Shown: positions 44,231 to 51,962 of the stretch, one piece after another
How the letters are laid out: each line of letters begins with the position of its first letter
Position numbering within the stretch: position 1 is the first letter of the stretch
Assembly (NCBI RefSeq): GCF_052116145.1
Contig: NZ_JBQKLQ010000005.1
Span: 124,001-188,000, forward strand
Direction of reading: 5' to 3'
DNA length: 64,000 bases
DNA from: Fundicoccus sp052116145
GTDB lineage: Bacteria; Bacillota; Bacilli; Lactobacillales; Aerococcaceae
The notes under the pieces: model-generated
Told to the model about the DNA's origin: nothing
The model's input: only the letters and a program-made list of their open reading frames with translations
The model's database searches: none
Made by a program: the position numbers and the translations under genes

Positions 44231-44749
44231 ATGACGATAAGAACGAAAAAGTGCACGGTTGAGGATTTACAAGCACTTCAAGAAATAAGTATAGAAACAT
44301 TCAATGCAACATTTAAAGATCAGAATTCACCTGAAAATATGACGTCCTATTTGGAAAGGGCATTTAACCTTGAACAATTAGAAAATGAATTATCCAATAT
44401 TTCTTCAGAGTTTTATTTTGTTTATTTTAAAAATGAAGTCGCTGGATATTTAAAAATCAATATCAATGATGCTCAGTCTGAAGAAATGGGCCATGATTCA
44501 CTTGAAATCGAAAGGATTTATATTAAGAACAAATTTCAAAGACATGGGCTTGGTAAAGTTCTGTTTAATAAAGCATTGGAAGTTGCGAAGGAACATAATA
44601 GAAAGAAAATCTGGTTAGGTGTATGGGAAAAGAATGAAAATGCTATTTCCTTTTATAAGAAAATGGGATTTATTAAAATCGGAACCCACTCCTTTTTTAT
44701 GGGTGATGAAGAGCAAACAGATTTGATCATGAGCAAAACACTCGTATAA
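44231..44749 (+). CDS. GNAT N-acetyltransferase, PaiA-like
   Basis: 172 residues. Acetyl-CoA-binding motif A: ERIYIKNKFQRHGLGKVLF (about 98-116), then KIWLGVWEKNENAISFYKK and MGF. This and the adjoining paiB remnant match the paiAB order; PaiA acetylates spermidine/spermine. Intact reading frame. Specificity inferred from family and neighbour. Confidence 0.8.
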   Translation: MTIRTKKCTVEDLQALQEISIETFNATFKDQNSPENMTSYLERAFNLEQLENELSNISSEFYFVYFKNEVAGYLKININDAQSEEMGHDSLEIERIYIKNKFQRHGLGKVLFNKALEVAKEHNRKKIWLGVWEKNENAISFYKKMGFIKIGTHSFFMGDEEQTDLIMSKTLV

Positions 44750-44772
44750 CCCTATTGGAAAGGTGGATTTCT

Positions 44773-45030
44773 ATGTATTTTCCAAAAATTTTAAGATGAC
44801 AAATGTTGATGAAATGTGGGAATTTATTCAAAAAAACTCTTTTGGTACGGTTGTTACAATAGTTCAGGGGAAGCCAATTGCCACTCATGCACCGTTACAA
44901 TTAATCCGAACCAGCGATGGTGACTACATTACTGGGCATATGGCTTATGCGAATCCTCAATGGAAAGCGTTTGAAGTAGAGAAGGAAAATATTCTTGTTA
45001 TATTTCAAGGTCCTCATGGGTACATTTCGT
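44773..45030 (+). pseudogene. paiB: paiB (FMN-binding split-barrel regulator), frameshifted and truncated
   Basis: ATG 44773 has the good ribosome site and begins MYFPK, but one base is missing in the following A-run, so the rest (NFKMTNVDEMWEFIQKNSFG, GKPIATHAPLQL, YITGHMAYANPQWKAFE, FQGPHGYISS) is in another frame, open from GTG 44763. After YISS, at about 45030, the sequence passes into the complement of a dcm gene. About half of PaiB is lost. Confidence 0.78.
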
Positions 45031-45457
45031 CATTTGTGAACGATTCAAGTACGGCCTTAAAATCCAGCCTGTTATTTGATGAAAAAGCTCCCATGACGTT
45101 TTCCCAAACAGCAATAACTGGATATGTTCCATTCGTTGCACACCTCATTTCTTCTATGATTCGGATTGCATGATAAAATAAACTGGATTGACTTCCAGTA
45201 AGACCTTCTCGTTTACCAATATTAGATAGGTTCTGACAAGGTGAACCAAATGTAATGATATGAACAGGTGGAATTTCCCCACCATTTACTTTTGTAATAT
45301 TTCCTAAATGATGGATGTTAGGAAAATGCCGCTTCGTAATAGATATGGGAGCTTTTTCAATTTCACTTGCCCAAATCGGTTGAACCCCATAACGAGAAGC
45401 AGCTAATGGAAATACACCAATCCCATCAAATAAACTTCCTAAAGTTAGTTTTGTCAT
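45031..45457 (-). pseudogene. C5-cytosine DNA methyltransferase fragment
   Basis: ATG 45457. SAM-binding SLFDGIGVFPLAASRYG, catalytic GSPCQNLSNIGKREGL and WENVMGAFSSNNRLDFKAVL are motifs I, IV and VI of Dcm-type enzymes. After FTN the frame runs into paiB and stops at 45014. The target-recognition and C-terminal parts are missing. Dcm genes with this N-terminus are frequent cargo of Firmicute integrative elements. Confidence 0.78.
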
Positions 45458-45829
45458 ATTCCACCTTCTATTCTCCTTTTTTAGGCGCAAAAAAAAGACG
45501 TTCATTTTATTTGAACGCCTTACAATATTTTTATTCTATTGTGTTCCCATACCCTGATCAATTACCACTGAAATGGTAATGTGGTTTTTCAGTACTTTAT
45601 TTCTCGTTTTTTCACCTTCTCCCACAAACACGAAATGCTTGTGAAAGTGTTTAAAACTAAGGATTTCTATATAGTTTCTCTTTGTAGCAACGATACACAC
45701 TCCACATGGCACGCTAGGACAATATGAATAACTAGTCAGCGTGTCCGTTCGTGAAAACTTATCATAAAACCTTTTAACGATATCTACTATCTATAGTTAA
45801 AAGGTTTCAGAAAGATTGACTGGGATTTA
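45458..45829. other. Intergenic region with RlmCD scar F
   Basis: No gene. It contains scar F (below) and a hairpin AAACCTTTTAAC/GTTAAAAGGTTT at 45767-45807 that may terminate the AraC gene to the right, though a T-run is weak. Confidence 0.4.
45667..45714 (-). pseudogene. Scar F: RlmCD-type 3' coding end (HVEC type)
   Basis: The minus strand reads ACHVECVSLLQRETI followed by TAG at 45667-45669. It resembles the end of the second intact methyltransferase (TPHVECVALLKKVN, 61053) rather than the first. Confidence 0.6.
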
Positions 45830-46696
45830 TTAAGCTTTAGTTATCGGAATCCAAAGTTCCATTTTGTAGTCTTTGCTGTGCATATCACCTTCATAGTAAT
45901 ATTCAAAGTCGGGTTTTCCTGAATGTGCATAGCCATGCTCGGGAAAAAATACTTCCATCGCATATTTCCACCCGTTATGAATACATTCCGGAACACTTCC
46001 TATTAACTCTACAACTGCATACTCTGCTTCTTCCACTTCCAAAACATCTAAGCCCATGCTTATGGCTTTGTCTATATCAGTAACTATATAGCCTGCCATA
46101 TAGTTTATGGTATTGTTTTCTAAAACATCGTGATTATCAAGGTTTACTATGTCATGACAAATACCTACACTTTGATCGCTTCCTAAACCTAAAAGTTCAT
46201 CGTGGCTATATTTTTTATATAGCTTATCCCAAACACTTGGGCATACTGATGAGTTGATGTTTTGTTCATTAATCCCTGCAACTGTAAAGGCTTTTTTCTT
46301 TTGAATTGTAATATTCATACTTCTTCCTCCTCTTACACTAAGTGATAATTGCACTCGTGAAAATAATTTGAATGGCTTCCCATTTCGTACCTCTGAAGGG
46401 GTAAATCCATGAAAATTCTTAAAAGCAGAACCAAATGAATCTGATGACTCATATCCAAATTTGAGGGCAATGTCAATAATCTTTTCATCGGTATCTCTTA
46501 ATATTATGGCTGCTTCTGTTAATCTTCTACTTCTTAAATATTCCGAAAGCGTTATTTCAGTTAGAATAGAAAATAATCGACTAAACATTGAATAAGAGTA
46601 TCCTGATAGCTGCGTTACTTTCCTTTCCTCTATCTCATCATCAAGAACTGTTTCAAGATAATCAATCGTATTATTGAACGACTTGATAATATTCAT
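45830..46696 (-). CDS. AraC family regulator with GyrI-like effector domain
   Basis: 288 residues, ATG after GGAGGG. Two AraC HTHs (TQLSGYSYSMFSRLFSILTE; DIALKFGYESSDSFGSAFKN), then a GyrI-like domain ending KMELWIPI. Same architecture as the protein at 4522-5400 but clearly divergent from it. It lies between scars F and E. Probably senses a hydrophobic or cationic compound; target gene not obvious. Confidence 0.85.
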   Translation of the reverse strand: MNIIKSFNNTIDYLETVLDDEIEERKVTQLSGYSYSMFSRLFSILTEITLSEYLRSRRLTEAAIILRDTDEKIIDIALKFGYESSDSFGSAFKNFHGFTPSEVRNGKPFKLFSRVQLSLSVRGGRSMNITIQKKKAFTVAGINEQNINSSVCPSVWDKLYKKYSHDELLGLGSDQSVGICHDIVNLDNHDVLENNTINYMAGYIVTDIDKAISMGLDVLEVEEAEYAVVELIGSVPECIHNGWKYAMEVFFPEHGYAHSGKPDFEYYYEGDMHSKDYKMELWIPITKA

Positions 46697-46955
46697 TTTG
46701 GTTTCCCTCCTCTCTTTTGGTTTACTTTAGTATAGTGGAGAATATCTTTTACTACCCTACAGTATTCGTACAAAATTTATAGGTCTTGCCAAATTGGATT
46801 GTCAACACTAAATCAAACAAATATTATAGGGTCTGTACACATGGCATAGAGTGTGGAGCACTCTTATTGTTTTTGTTGTCGTATTTAATATTACAATCCA
46901 TCTAAAAATGAGAGTTCAAACATTATCACAAAGCCTAGGTTCGTCACTCTATTAC
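46697..46955. other. Gene-free stretch
   Basis: AT-rich, no supported gene; includes the promoter region of the AraC gene and GTGTGGAGCACTC-type short repeats of unclear meaning. Confidence 0.3.
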
Positions 46956-47100
46956 TTATTCTTCATACTTCTTCTCCATCAACACAATCGTCTCAACATG
47001 GCTTGAGAGGACAGAATGAATGTCATTTGAGTATGTTCGTTCTCGGAAACATATCCACTGCGTTTTTAGCACTATCGGTAGACGGGAACATATCCATTCA
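46956..47100 (-). pseudogene. Scar E: RlmCD 3' end with two left arms and one right arm
   Basis: In minus-strand order: MDMFPST (about 47098-47079), VDMFPRT (about 47058-47037), then after about 38 bp HVETIVLMEKKYEE-stop (46999-46956). Each is a version of the VDxFPHT or THVET segments that are contiguous in an intact RlmCD-type gene. The last 30 bp before HVET resemble those in scar D. An 88-codon open frame here is an artefact of these pieces. Confidence 0.7.
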
Positions 47101-47233
47101 TGAAAAAAAATAACGTGTCTAATTGCATAATCATGATTGAGTAGAGTTGTCAAAAGAATAAACATAACGTATTTCAGTAAGTTTTTTTCCTGTAATTTCA
47201 ATAATGCATTCATCGTCTTCATTGCATCGCCAC

Positions 47234-47353
47234 TTATTCTTCCGGCTGAATCAATACTACCCCCTGCTCTGAGATGACAATAATGATATCACCTGAAGCT
47301 GGTATCCCCTTGTTGGAAGTATATCTTTCAAAAAATTTGACAAAACTTATCAT
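47234..47353 (-). CDS. Possible small ORF, unknown
   Basis: 39 codons from ATG 47353: SFVKFFERYTSNKGIPASGD then IIIVISEQGVVLIQPEE. The end has an AbrB-like or SH3-like beta feel (GDIIIVISEQGVVLI). No good ribosome site; could be the tail of a lost gene. Confidence 0.25.
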   Translation of the reverse strand: MISFVKFFERYTSNKGIPASGDIIIVISEQGVVLIQPEE

Positions 47354-47385
47354 CTAGTACAATTTCCATGCCTAAAACCACAATA

Positions 47386-47880
47386 TTAATATCCCTCGAC
47401 TACTATAACTTCACCTTCTTCATCAGTTGGGGGTTGAAAATGATCATAATAAGTGGAAGCTGTTTGCTCCGTCAATATGATATCATTTTGATGATTTCCG
47501 TTTCTTTTTCGAATACGTTCCATAACAACTTCCTTAGGTGTCTTTATATAATAGATTTTGGGTTCTATGTCGTATTTCTTTAATAATGAAATATATTCAT
47601 TTCTCATTTCTCTAGACCAAAATGAATAATCGAGAACAATATCAATGTTTTGCATGATAAGTGAAATTAGTTTTTCATCAAGATAGGTTTTAATATCTTC
47701 TAAAACCTCCTGAGGTAAAGGATGTTCATTCAAACCTCGTTTGAATGATTCTTCATCATAAGATAGTATTGTCATCCCGGTCCTTTCAAATTTTTTTGCT
47801 AGTGTTGATTTACCTGCTCCCGCAGGGCCGCACATTAAAATAACTTTACTTTTCGACAAATTATCTACTGTATTTTTCAT
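47386..47880 (-). CDS. P-loop kinase (AAA_33/zeta-toxin-like ATPase)
   Basis: 164 residues. Walker A GPAGAGKSTLAKK at residues about 18-30, DYSFWSREMRNEYI in the middle, and a lid-like region with RIRKRNGN. Similar small ATPases phosphorylate nucleosides, antibiotics or small metabolites, or act as zeta-like toxins; no antitoxin is adjacent. Appears intact within a region of decayed genes. Confidence 0.75.
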   Translation of the reverse strand: MKNTVDNLSKSKVILMCGPAGAGKSTLAKKFERTGMTILSYDEESFKRGLNEHPLPQEVLEDIKTYLDEKLISLIMQNIDIVLDYSFWSREMRNEYISLLKKYDIEPKIYYIKTPKEVVMERIRKRNGNHQNDIILTEQTASTYYDHFQPPTDEEGEVIVVEGY

Positions 47881-47924
47881 TGATATAACCTCCTATAACA
47901 AACCAAGAAAACATGACACTCTCC

Positions 47925-48287
47925 TTAAGCATTATTACTATTCGCTCTTTTCATGATTTCCTGTACTATTGATGTTTTAGCATTCGCATAGTGCTGGACA
48001 TGCCTCCATTTATTCTTTGCCAAGCTTCGTTTGACTTGTGCATATTTGTCCCGATCAGTATCATTAGTCCGCAACCAATCACGGAAGCGTAACATTCTAT
48101 CAATCTCTGATGTGCCCAAACTGAACACATGCAGATTAATATCGGTATCCGGTCCTTTAAACAAACGATGCTCAAACCAGTCAAGTTCTCGAATCTGTAG
48201 CACATATCCGGCCGCTTCCAACACTGGAACGTAGGATGACTCATCAGCAGAATCCTTAACAACCAACCGTATTCTTTTGCAACTCAT
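47925..48287 (-). pseudogene. GrpB family (UPF0157) protein, 5' truncated
   Basis: From DSADESSYVPVLEAAGYVLQ through DWFEHRLFKGPDTDINLHVF to RFRDWLRTNDTDRDKYAQVK, the last roughly 105 residues of a GrpB nucleotidyltransferase-fold protein. The N-terminal nucleotidyltransferase motif (usually about 60 residues) is missing, replaced by the broken hydrolase on its right. No function expected. Confidence 0.75.
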
Positions 48288-48621
48288 CTCGGAATAAATT
48301 TAAAAAATATATTTTGAAGTGACAGTAATACTTTCGGCATTTTAAATTGGGTATTTATCAAAGTCAATGAATCGACAGCTTCTGGGAAATCAACTGCATA
48401 ATTAAGGGCTAAAGTACCTCCAAGTGATATACCGAAAATTTGTCTCCTGAGTTACCACAAATACGTTTAACTTCATCATATAAATTTTTATAGCCAATCG
48501 GACCTTTATCTTGTACAACAACCAAATTAATCTCTGATGTATCCTTCACGGATAATTTTTCCTTGACTGCCTCCCAGCTCGAAGGTTCTTGCCCCAGGCC
48601 ATGAATCAATATTACTTTCAT
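48285..48621 (-). pseudogene. Alpha/beta hydrolase, frameshifted and truncated
   Basis: ATG 48621 gives MKVILIHGLGQEPSSWEAVK. Near 48430 a frameshift occurs, after which another frame reads IFGISLGGTLALNYAVDFPE and SLTLINTQFKMPK, with the nucleophile elbow GISLGG. It ends at the junction with the grpB fragment at about 48285. The cap and C-terminal catalytic His are missing. Confidence 0.72.
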
Positions 48622-48676
48622 TAAATTTCTCCTTTAAACCATATCGAGTCAGGTGATTTTTAGCCTATTTTGGCTA

Positions 48677-49348
48677 TTACCAAATAAATGGTATCAATCG
48701 ATAAGGTACCTTTTGCTTATACTCGGCATAGCCTGACAATTCTTGTTCAAGAAATACCTCTTCTGATTTGATTCGTTTAGCAATAATTAATGGATACAAC
48801 AGGAAAATAGCAAAGGCGTAAATTGATCCTAGTATCAAAGGCATCGATAAAAACAGCAAAACCGTCGCACTATACATTGGATGTCTGACAATTCCATAAA
48901 GCCCTGTATCTATCAACTTTTGGTTTTCCTGCTTCACTATTGTCCGACTAAGATAGGTGTTCTCACGCAGCACCTCAGCATATAAAAGGTAGGCCACAAG
49001 AAAAACTAGGGTCGCTGAAATCACTACTCCCTTTGGCAAAATATACCAATTAAACCGAACGCCTAGTCCAGCCACAATAAAGCCTGCACAAAACATTAAT
49101 CCACTTAGTTTTACAACCAGGCTTTGATCTTTTTGTTTTTCTTTTGCATTCAGTCGTTTTCTTAATAACTCTGGATTTTTATACATCATGACAAGCCCCG
49201 CGCAAAACATCGGAATAAACAGGATGCCCATGAATAGCCATGCATTAGCATATGCGGTCGTTCCAGCTGGTAAGAATATCAATAGCCCTACTAGCAAAAG
49301 TCCCAATGTGAATTTTGCGATTGCTTGAATAAATAAAGTTAAGGTCAT
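48677..49348 (-). CDS. Isoprenylcysteine carboxyl methyltransferase-like membrane protein
   Basis: 223 residues with about five membrane helices. GLYGIVRHPMYSATVLLFL and the C-terminal EEVFLEQELSGYAEYKQKVP are the ICMT/PEMT-type cofactor-binding signature. Such bacterial proteins are predicted SAM-dependent methyltransferases of lipids or terpenoids; substrate unknown. Intact. Confidence 0.82.
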   Translation of the reverse strand: MTLTLFIQAIAKFTLGLLLVGLLIFLPAGTTAYANAWLFMGILFIPMFCAGLVMMYKNPELLRKRLNAKEKQKDQSLVVKLSGLMFCAGFIVAGLGVRFNWYILPKGVVISATLVFLVAYLLYAEVLRENTYLSRTIVKQENQKLIDTGLYGIVRHPMYSATVLLFLSMPLILGSIYAFAIFLLYPLIIAKRIKSEEVFLEQELSGYAEYKQKVPYRLIPFIW

Positions 49349-49456
49349 AGCAATTCTCCTTTCACGCTTCTCATTCTAAGGAATCATCGACTCAATTTTA
49401 TCTGTCATAATTTGCTCAAAGATAAATTTGTAGCTCGTTTTTTAAATACATCCGCA

Positions 49457-49945
49457 TCATAAATTATCCATCTGCTTCTTCACAAATTCTACCATTTCCA
49501 AAATGACAGGTTTTATTTTAGAAATAACATATTCCCCGCTCTGCAACTCAATATTATCGATTTCCTGTTTAATAATGTAATCCACTCTTTGAGGATTATC
49601 GTTTAGGACGTATTTCAGAGGTTGATCTTTTAACCGATTGTAATAGTGAGTTTGAATTTTTCTGTTATGACCGGAAGCCCAAACTTCAAATCTAAATGTC
49701 TTATGTACAAAGACAAGTTGAATTTTAATCCCCTTTGCCTTTAATTCTGGATCAGTTAATTGAAAATAGGCAAAATCCATATTATTCTCAGCGATATTAC
49801 CAGAAAAAGAATAGTCCGGTAATTCTTTTTCAAGCCCAACACGTAGAAACCTAAATAATTTAATGAATTCCTGATAACCAAGTTGAAGTTCAGTGGTTTC
49901 TAAAAGATTTTTATAAGTTTCTAAATAGTTACTATTGAAGTTCAT
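49457..49945 (-). CDS. Conserved protein, DUF7000-like
   Basis: 162 residues. FIKLFRFLRVGLEKELPDYS, GNIAENNMDFAYFQLTD and QLVFVHKTFRFEVWASGHNR match the pattern of a small family annotated DUF7000 (name from memory). All soluble, no catalytic motif seen. Preceded by a normal ribosome site. Function unknown. Confidence 0.6.
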   Translation of the reverse strand: MNFNSNYLETYKNLLETTELQLGYQEFIKLFRFLRVGLEKELPDYSFSGNIAENNMDFAYFQLTDPELKAKGIKIQLVFVHKTFRFEVWASGHNRKIQTHYYNRLKDQPLKYVLNDNPQRVDYIIKQEIDNIELQSGEYVISKIKPVILEMVEFVKKQMDNL

Positions 49946-50054
49946 ATTTTCACCTTCCTAATATTAATGGTGCTATTTTGTAGTGTATTTTCATAATTGA
50001 AATAAAGCGGTATCTTTCTTCAATTATCTTATCACGATTAGGGGATAAACGGAA

Positions 50055-50124
50055 AACCCACAACTTTGTTTAGAGTCATGGGCTTTCTACATCTACAAGT
50101 TACCGCTAGATCGTATTATTTATC
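50055..50124. repeat. About 70-bp direct repeat, copy 1
   Basis: Corresponds to 51891-51962: both carry CCCACAACTTT, AGTCATGGGCT, CTACATCTA, CTAGATCGT and TATTATTTATC in the same order. The second copy includes the stop of the RlmCD-type gene. The two bracket a 1.8-kb insert with two genes. Confidence 0.65.
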
Positions 50125-50197
50125 AATAACCCATTCTCCAAGACTGTATGTCTAAATCATAGATAGATATTTTATCAAAATATCGAGTATCCTCATC

Positions 50198-50866
50198 CTA
50201 ATCCCGCTCAATGACATCAATGCCAAATAGTCTCAAAAGCGTATTAAAGTTATAAGGGTAAGAGTTATCTCCTTCAAATACTACCGCCTTATGCCCATCA
50301 CTATATTTAAATTCCAACTCCCACTGTGTTCCATCAAGTACCGTGTATCCAAAGCGTCCAGTTGTATAATGTCGTCTCCACTCACTGATGTGTAGCTCTT
50401 TAAGCGCAGCTACGAATATATTTTTTGTATATGGTTCATCATTATCATCCAATAATAAGAGTGGTTCCTTTACTTCCCATAACTTTGTATAGGCTTTCAA
50501 TTCATCGGATAGCAGTACAATATAGGTACGATAACCACCCAAATAACCTCCAATGTTAAAAGTAATCTTACAGATAGCATTAACGTTTGCATCAAAATCA
50601 GCTATCTTTTTTTCAGCCTTTGATAAATTATAAATTCCGCCAGCCTCAACATAGGCTTGTTTGGCTATATCTAAATACTCACGGTTCCAATAAATTCGGT
50701 TATCTTTACTGGGCTTAATAACAGTTTTCTTGTCAGCATATGGGTTTTCCAGAGAATTTTTGAGGCGACCTATTTCTTGCTTAAGCCCTCGGATAGTGGT
50801 CATTATTTCCTCTTTCGTTTTTCCTTTAAGATGCTCTTCATAGTAACTTTCCGGACTGATCATCAT
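50198..50866 (-). CDS. Unknown protein in repeat-bounded insert; in-frame TAG before a conserved-looking tail
   Basis: 222 residues. A helical coiled N-terminus (KTKEEIMTTIRGLKQEIGRL) is followed by a mixed domain (NIGGYLGGYRTYIVLLSDEL...). It stops at TAG after VIERD, yet the same frame continues DEDTRYFDKISIYDLDIQSW-RMGY to TGA at 50123-50125. That tail reads like protein, so the gene may have been 24 residues longer. Not recognised. With the next gene, it is the cargo between the 70-bp repeats. Confidence 0.6.
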   Translation of the reverse strand: MMISPESYYEEHLKGKTKEEIMTTIRGLKQEIGRLKNSLENPYADKKTVIKPSKDNRIYWNREYLDIAKQAYVEAGGIYNLSKAEKKIADFDANVNAICKITFNIGGYLGGYRTYIVLLSDELKAYTKLWEVKEPLLLLDDNDEPYTKNIFVAALKELHISEWRRHYTTGRFGYTVLDGTQWELEFKYSDGHKAVVFEGDNSYPYNFNTLLRLFGIDVIERD

Positions 50867-51143
50867 AATAGACTGTCTCCTTTATTCGATAGGAACTTTT
50901 ATTTCATCACCAACAGGTCAAACAAATCCCTGCTGAAACTTGATACCAAATGCATCTCCAATAACTTTTATCTCATCTAAACTTCCTGTCACCCGTTTTA
51001 ATTTCCTATTGATGTTCTGCGGAATCTATCAATTGTATCTAACAAATTCAGAAACGTTTATATTCAAAAGTATATAATGGAACTTTGCCTATTTTGTAAA
51101 GCATCACTTTTTCAATTATTTGATAACTTAAAACGACATAGTT

Positions 51144-51857
51144 CTAATATATCCAGGTATCAAACGATTCCGTTGAGTCTGTCAAAAATAGATTTTTCAA
51201 CGTCATCGCGGCCCAATCTACATCGTCTGCCTCAAACTCAATTGACTGATTCTCTTCAAAAAGTTTATTAACAACAGCTAATACAAAATTCTCAAACGTA
51301 CTTTCATCTTTTGAGCAAACATAAGCAATTAAATTATCCGAAACGAAAGCAACATGTTGGATGCTATTATTTTTAACATAGTAAACTTCTGCTGGTAAAA
51401 TCTTTGTAAAGTCCTCAAAAGTAGCTGATAGAGGATTTATCGCTTGGTGAGTCTCTTTATAGTGATTAAAAAGCAACTCGCAACACTCTCTATAGTCATT
51501 TTGACCTCGGATTGCCTTGAATATTTTACTTTCACCAGAGGATAAACCCTTTAGCAAATCTTGTTTCTTTACTTCCATTTCATGACTAATTCTAGCCTTC
51601 TTAAAGCCTTGAGATGCTAAGAAAGTTGTTTTCTGAGTTTCAAGAGAAGATATCATCACTTGTAGTGGAGACTTCTCTTCATCAGCAATTTTCTGAAACA
51701 AGTTCGCCTCACTTATTACTGCTGTATCCTCCAAATCAAATTTGATATAACAATGATTCTTATGATAAGTATTTCGATACGTTTCGACTTTAGCTAGTTG
51801 TTCTCCAGAGTTTTCTATCAGATACTTATCTTTATGCTTAGTAATTTTCATGTTCAT
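51144..51857 (-). CDS. GNAT-like protein, unknown substrate
   Basis: 237 residues, preceded by AAAGGATATGAAC. The first half resembles an incomplete acetyltransferase fold (LASQGFKKARISHEMEVKK, as in 'GFKKxR' of GNATs), and the second half has another such domain (YYVKNNSIQHVAFVSDNLIA). A two-domain GNAT is the best guess; the canonical Q/RxxGxG/A acetyl-CoA loop is not clear. Lies just after the RlmCD-type gene in the repeat-bounded insert. Confidence 0.45.
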   Translation of the reverse strand: MNMKITKHKDKYLIENSGEQLAKVETYRNTYHKNHCYIKFDLEDTAVISEANLFQKIADEEKSPLQVMISSLETQKTTFLASQGFKKARISHEMEVKKQDLLKGLSSGESKIFKAIRGQNDYRECCELLFNHYKETHQAINPLSATFEDFTKILPAEVYYVKNNSIQHVAFVSDNLIAYVCSKDESTFENFVLAVVNKLFEENQSIEFEADDVDWAAMTLKNLFLTDSTESFDTWIY

Positions 51858-51890
51858 ATCCTTTCATTAAATCAATCTCAAATGATAGAA

Positions 51891-51962
51891 AGCCCACAAC
51901 TTTATTTAAGAGTCATGGGCTACCTACATCTATAATTTACTGCTAGATCGTTATTATTTATC
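51891..51962. repeat. About 70-bp direct repeat, copy 2, overlapping the methyltransferase stop
   Basis: AGCCCA...TGGGCT forms a hairpin just after the RlmCD-type stop codon, likely its terminator. Copy 1 at 50055-50124 would be the displaced original. See copy 1. Confidence 0.6.

Noticed and set aside
46956..47222. An 88-residue gene ending HVETIVLMEKKYEE
   Set aside because: Only its last 14 residues are protein-like; the rest reads through scar arms in the wrong frame.
47386..47880. Toxin-antitoxin pair with a zeta-type toxin
   Set aside because: No epsilon-like antitoxin gene precedes it; the Walker A fold alone fits many small kinases.
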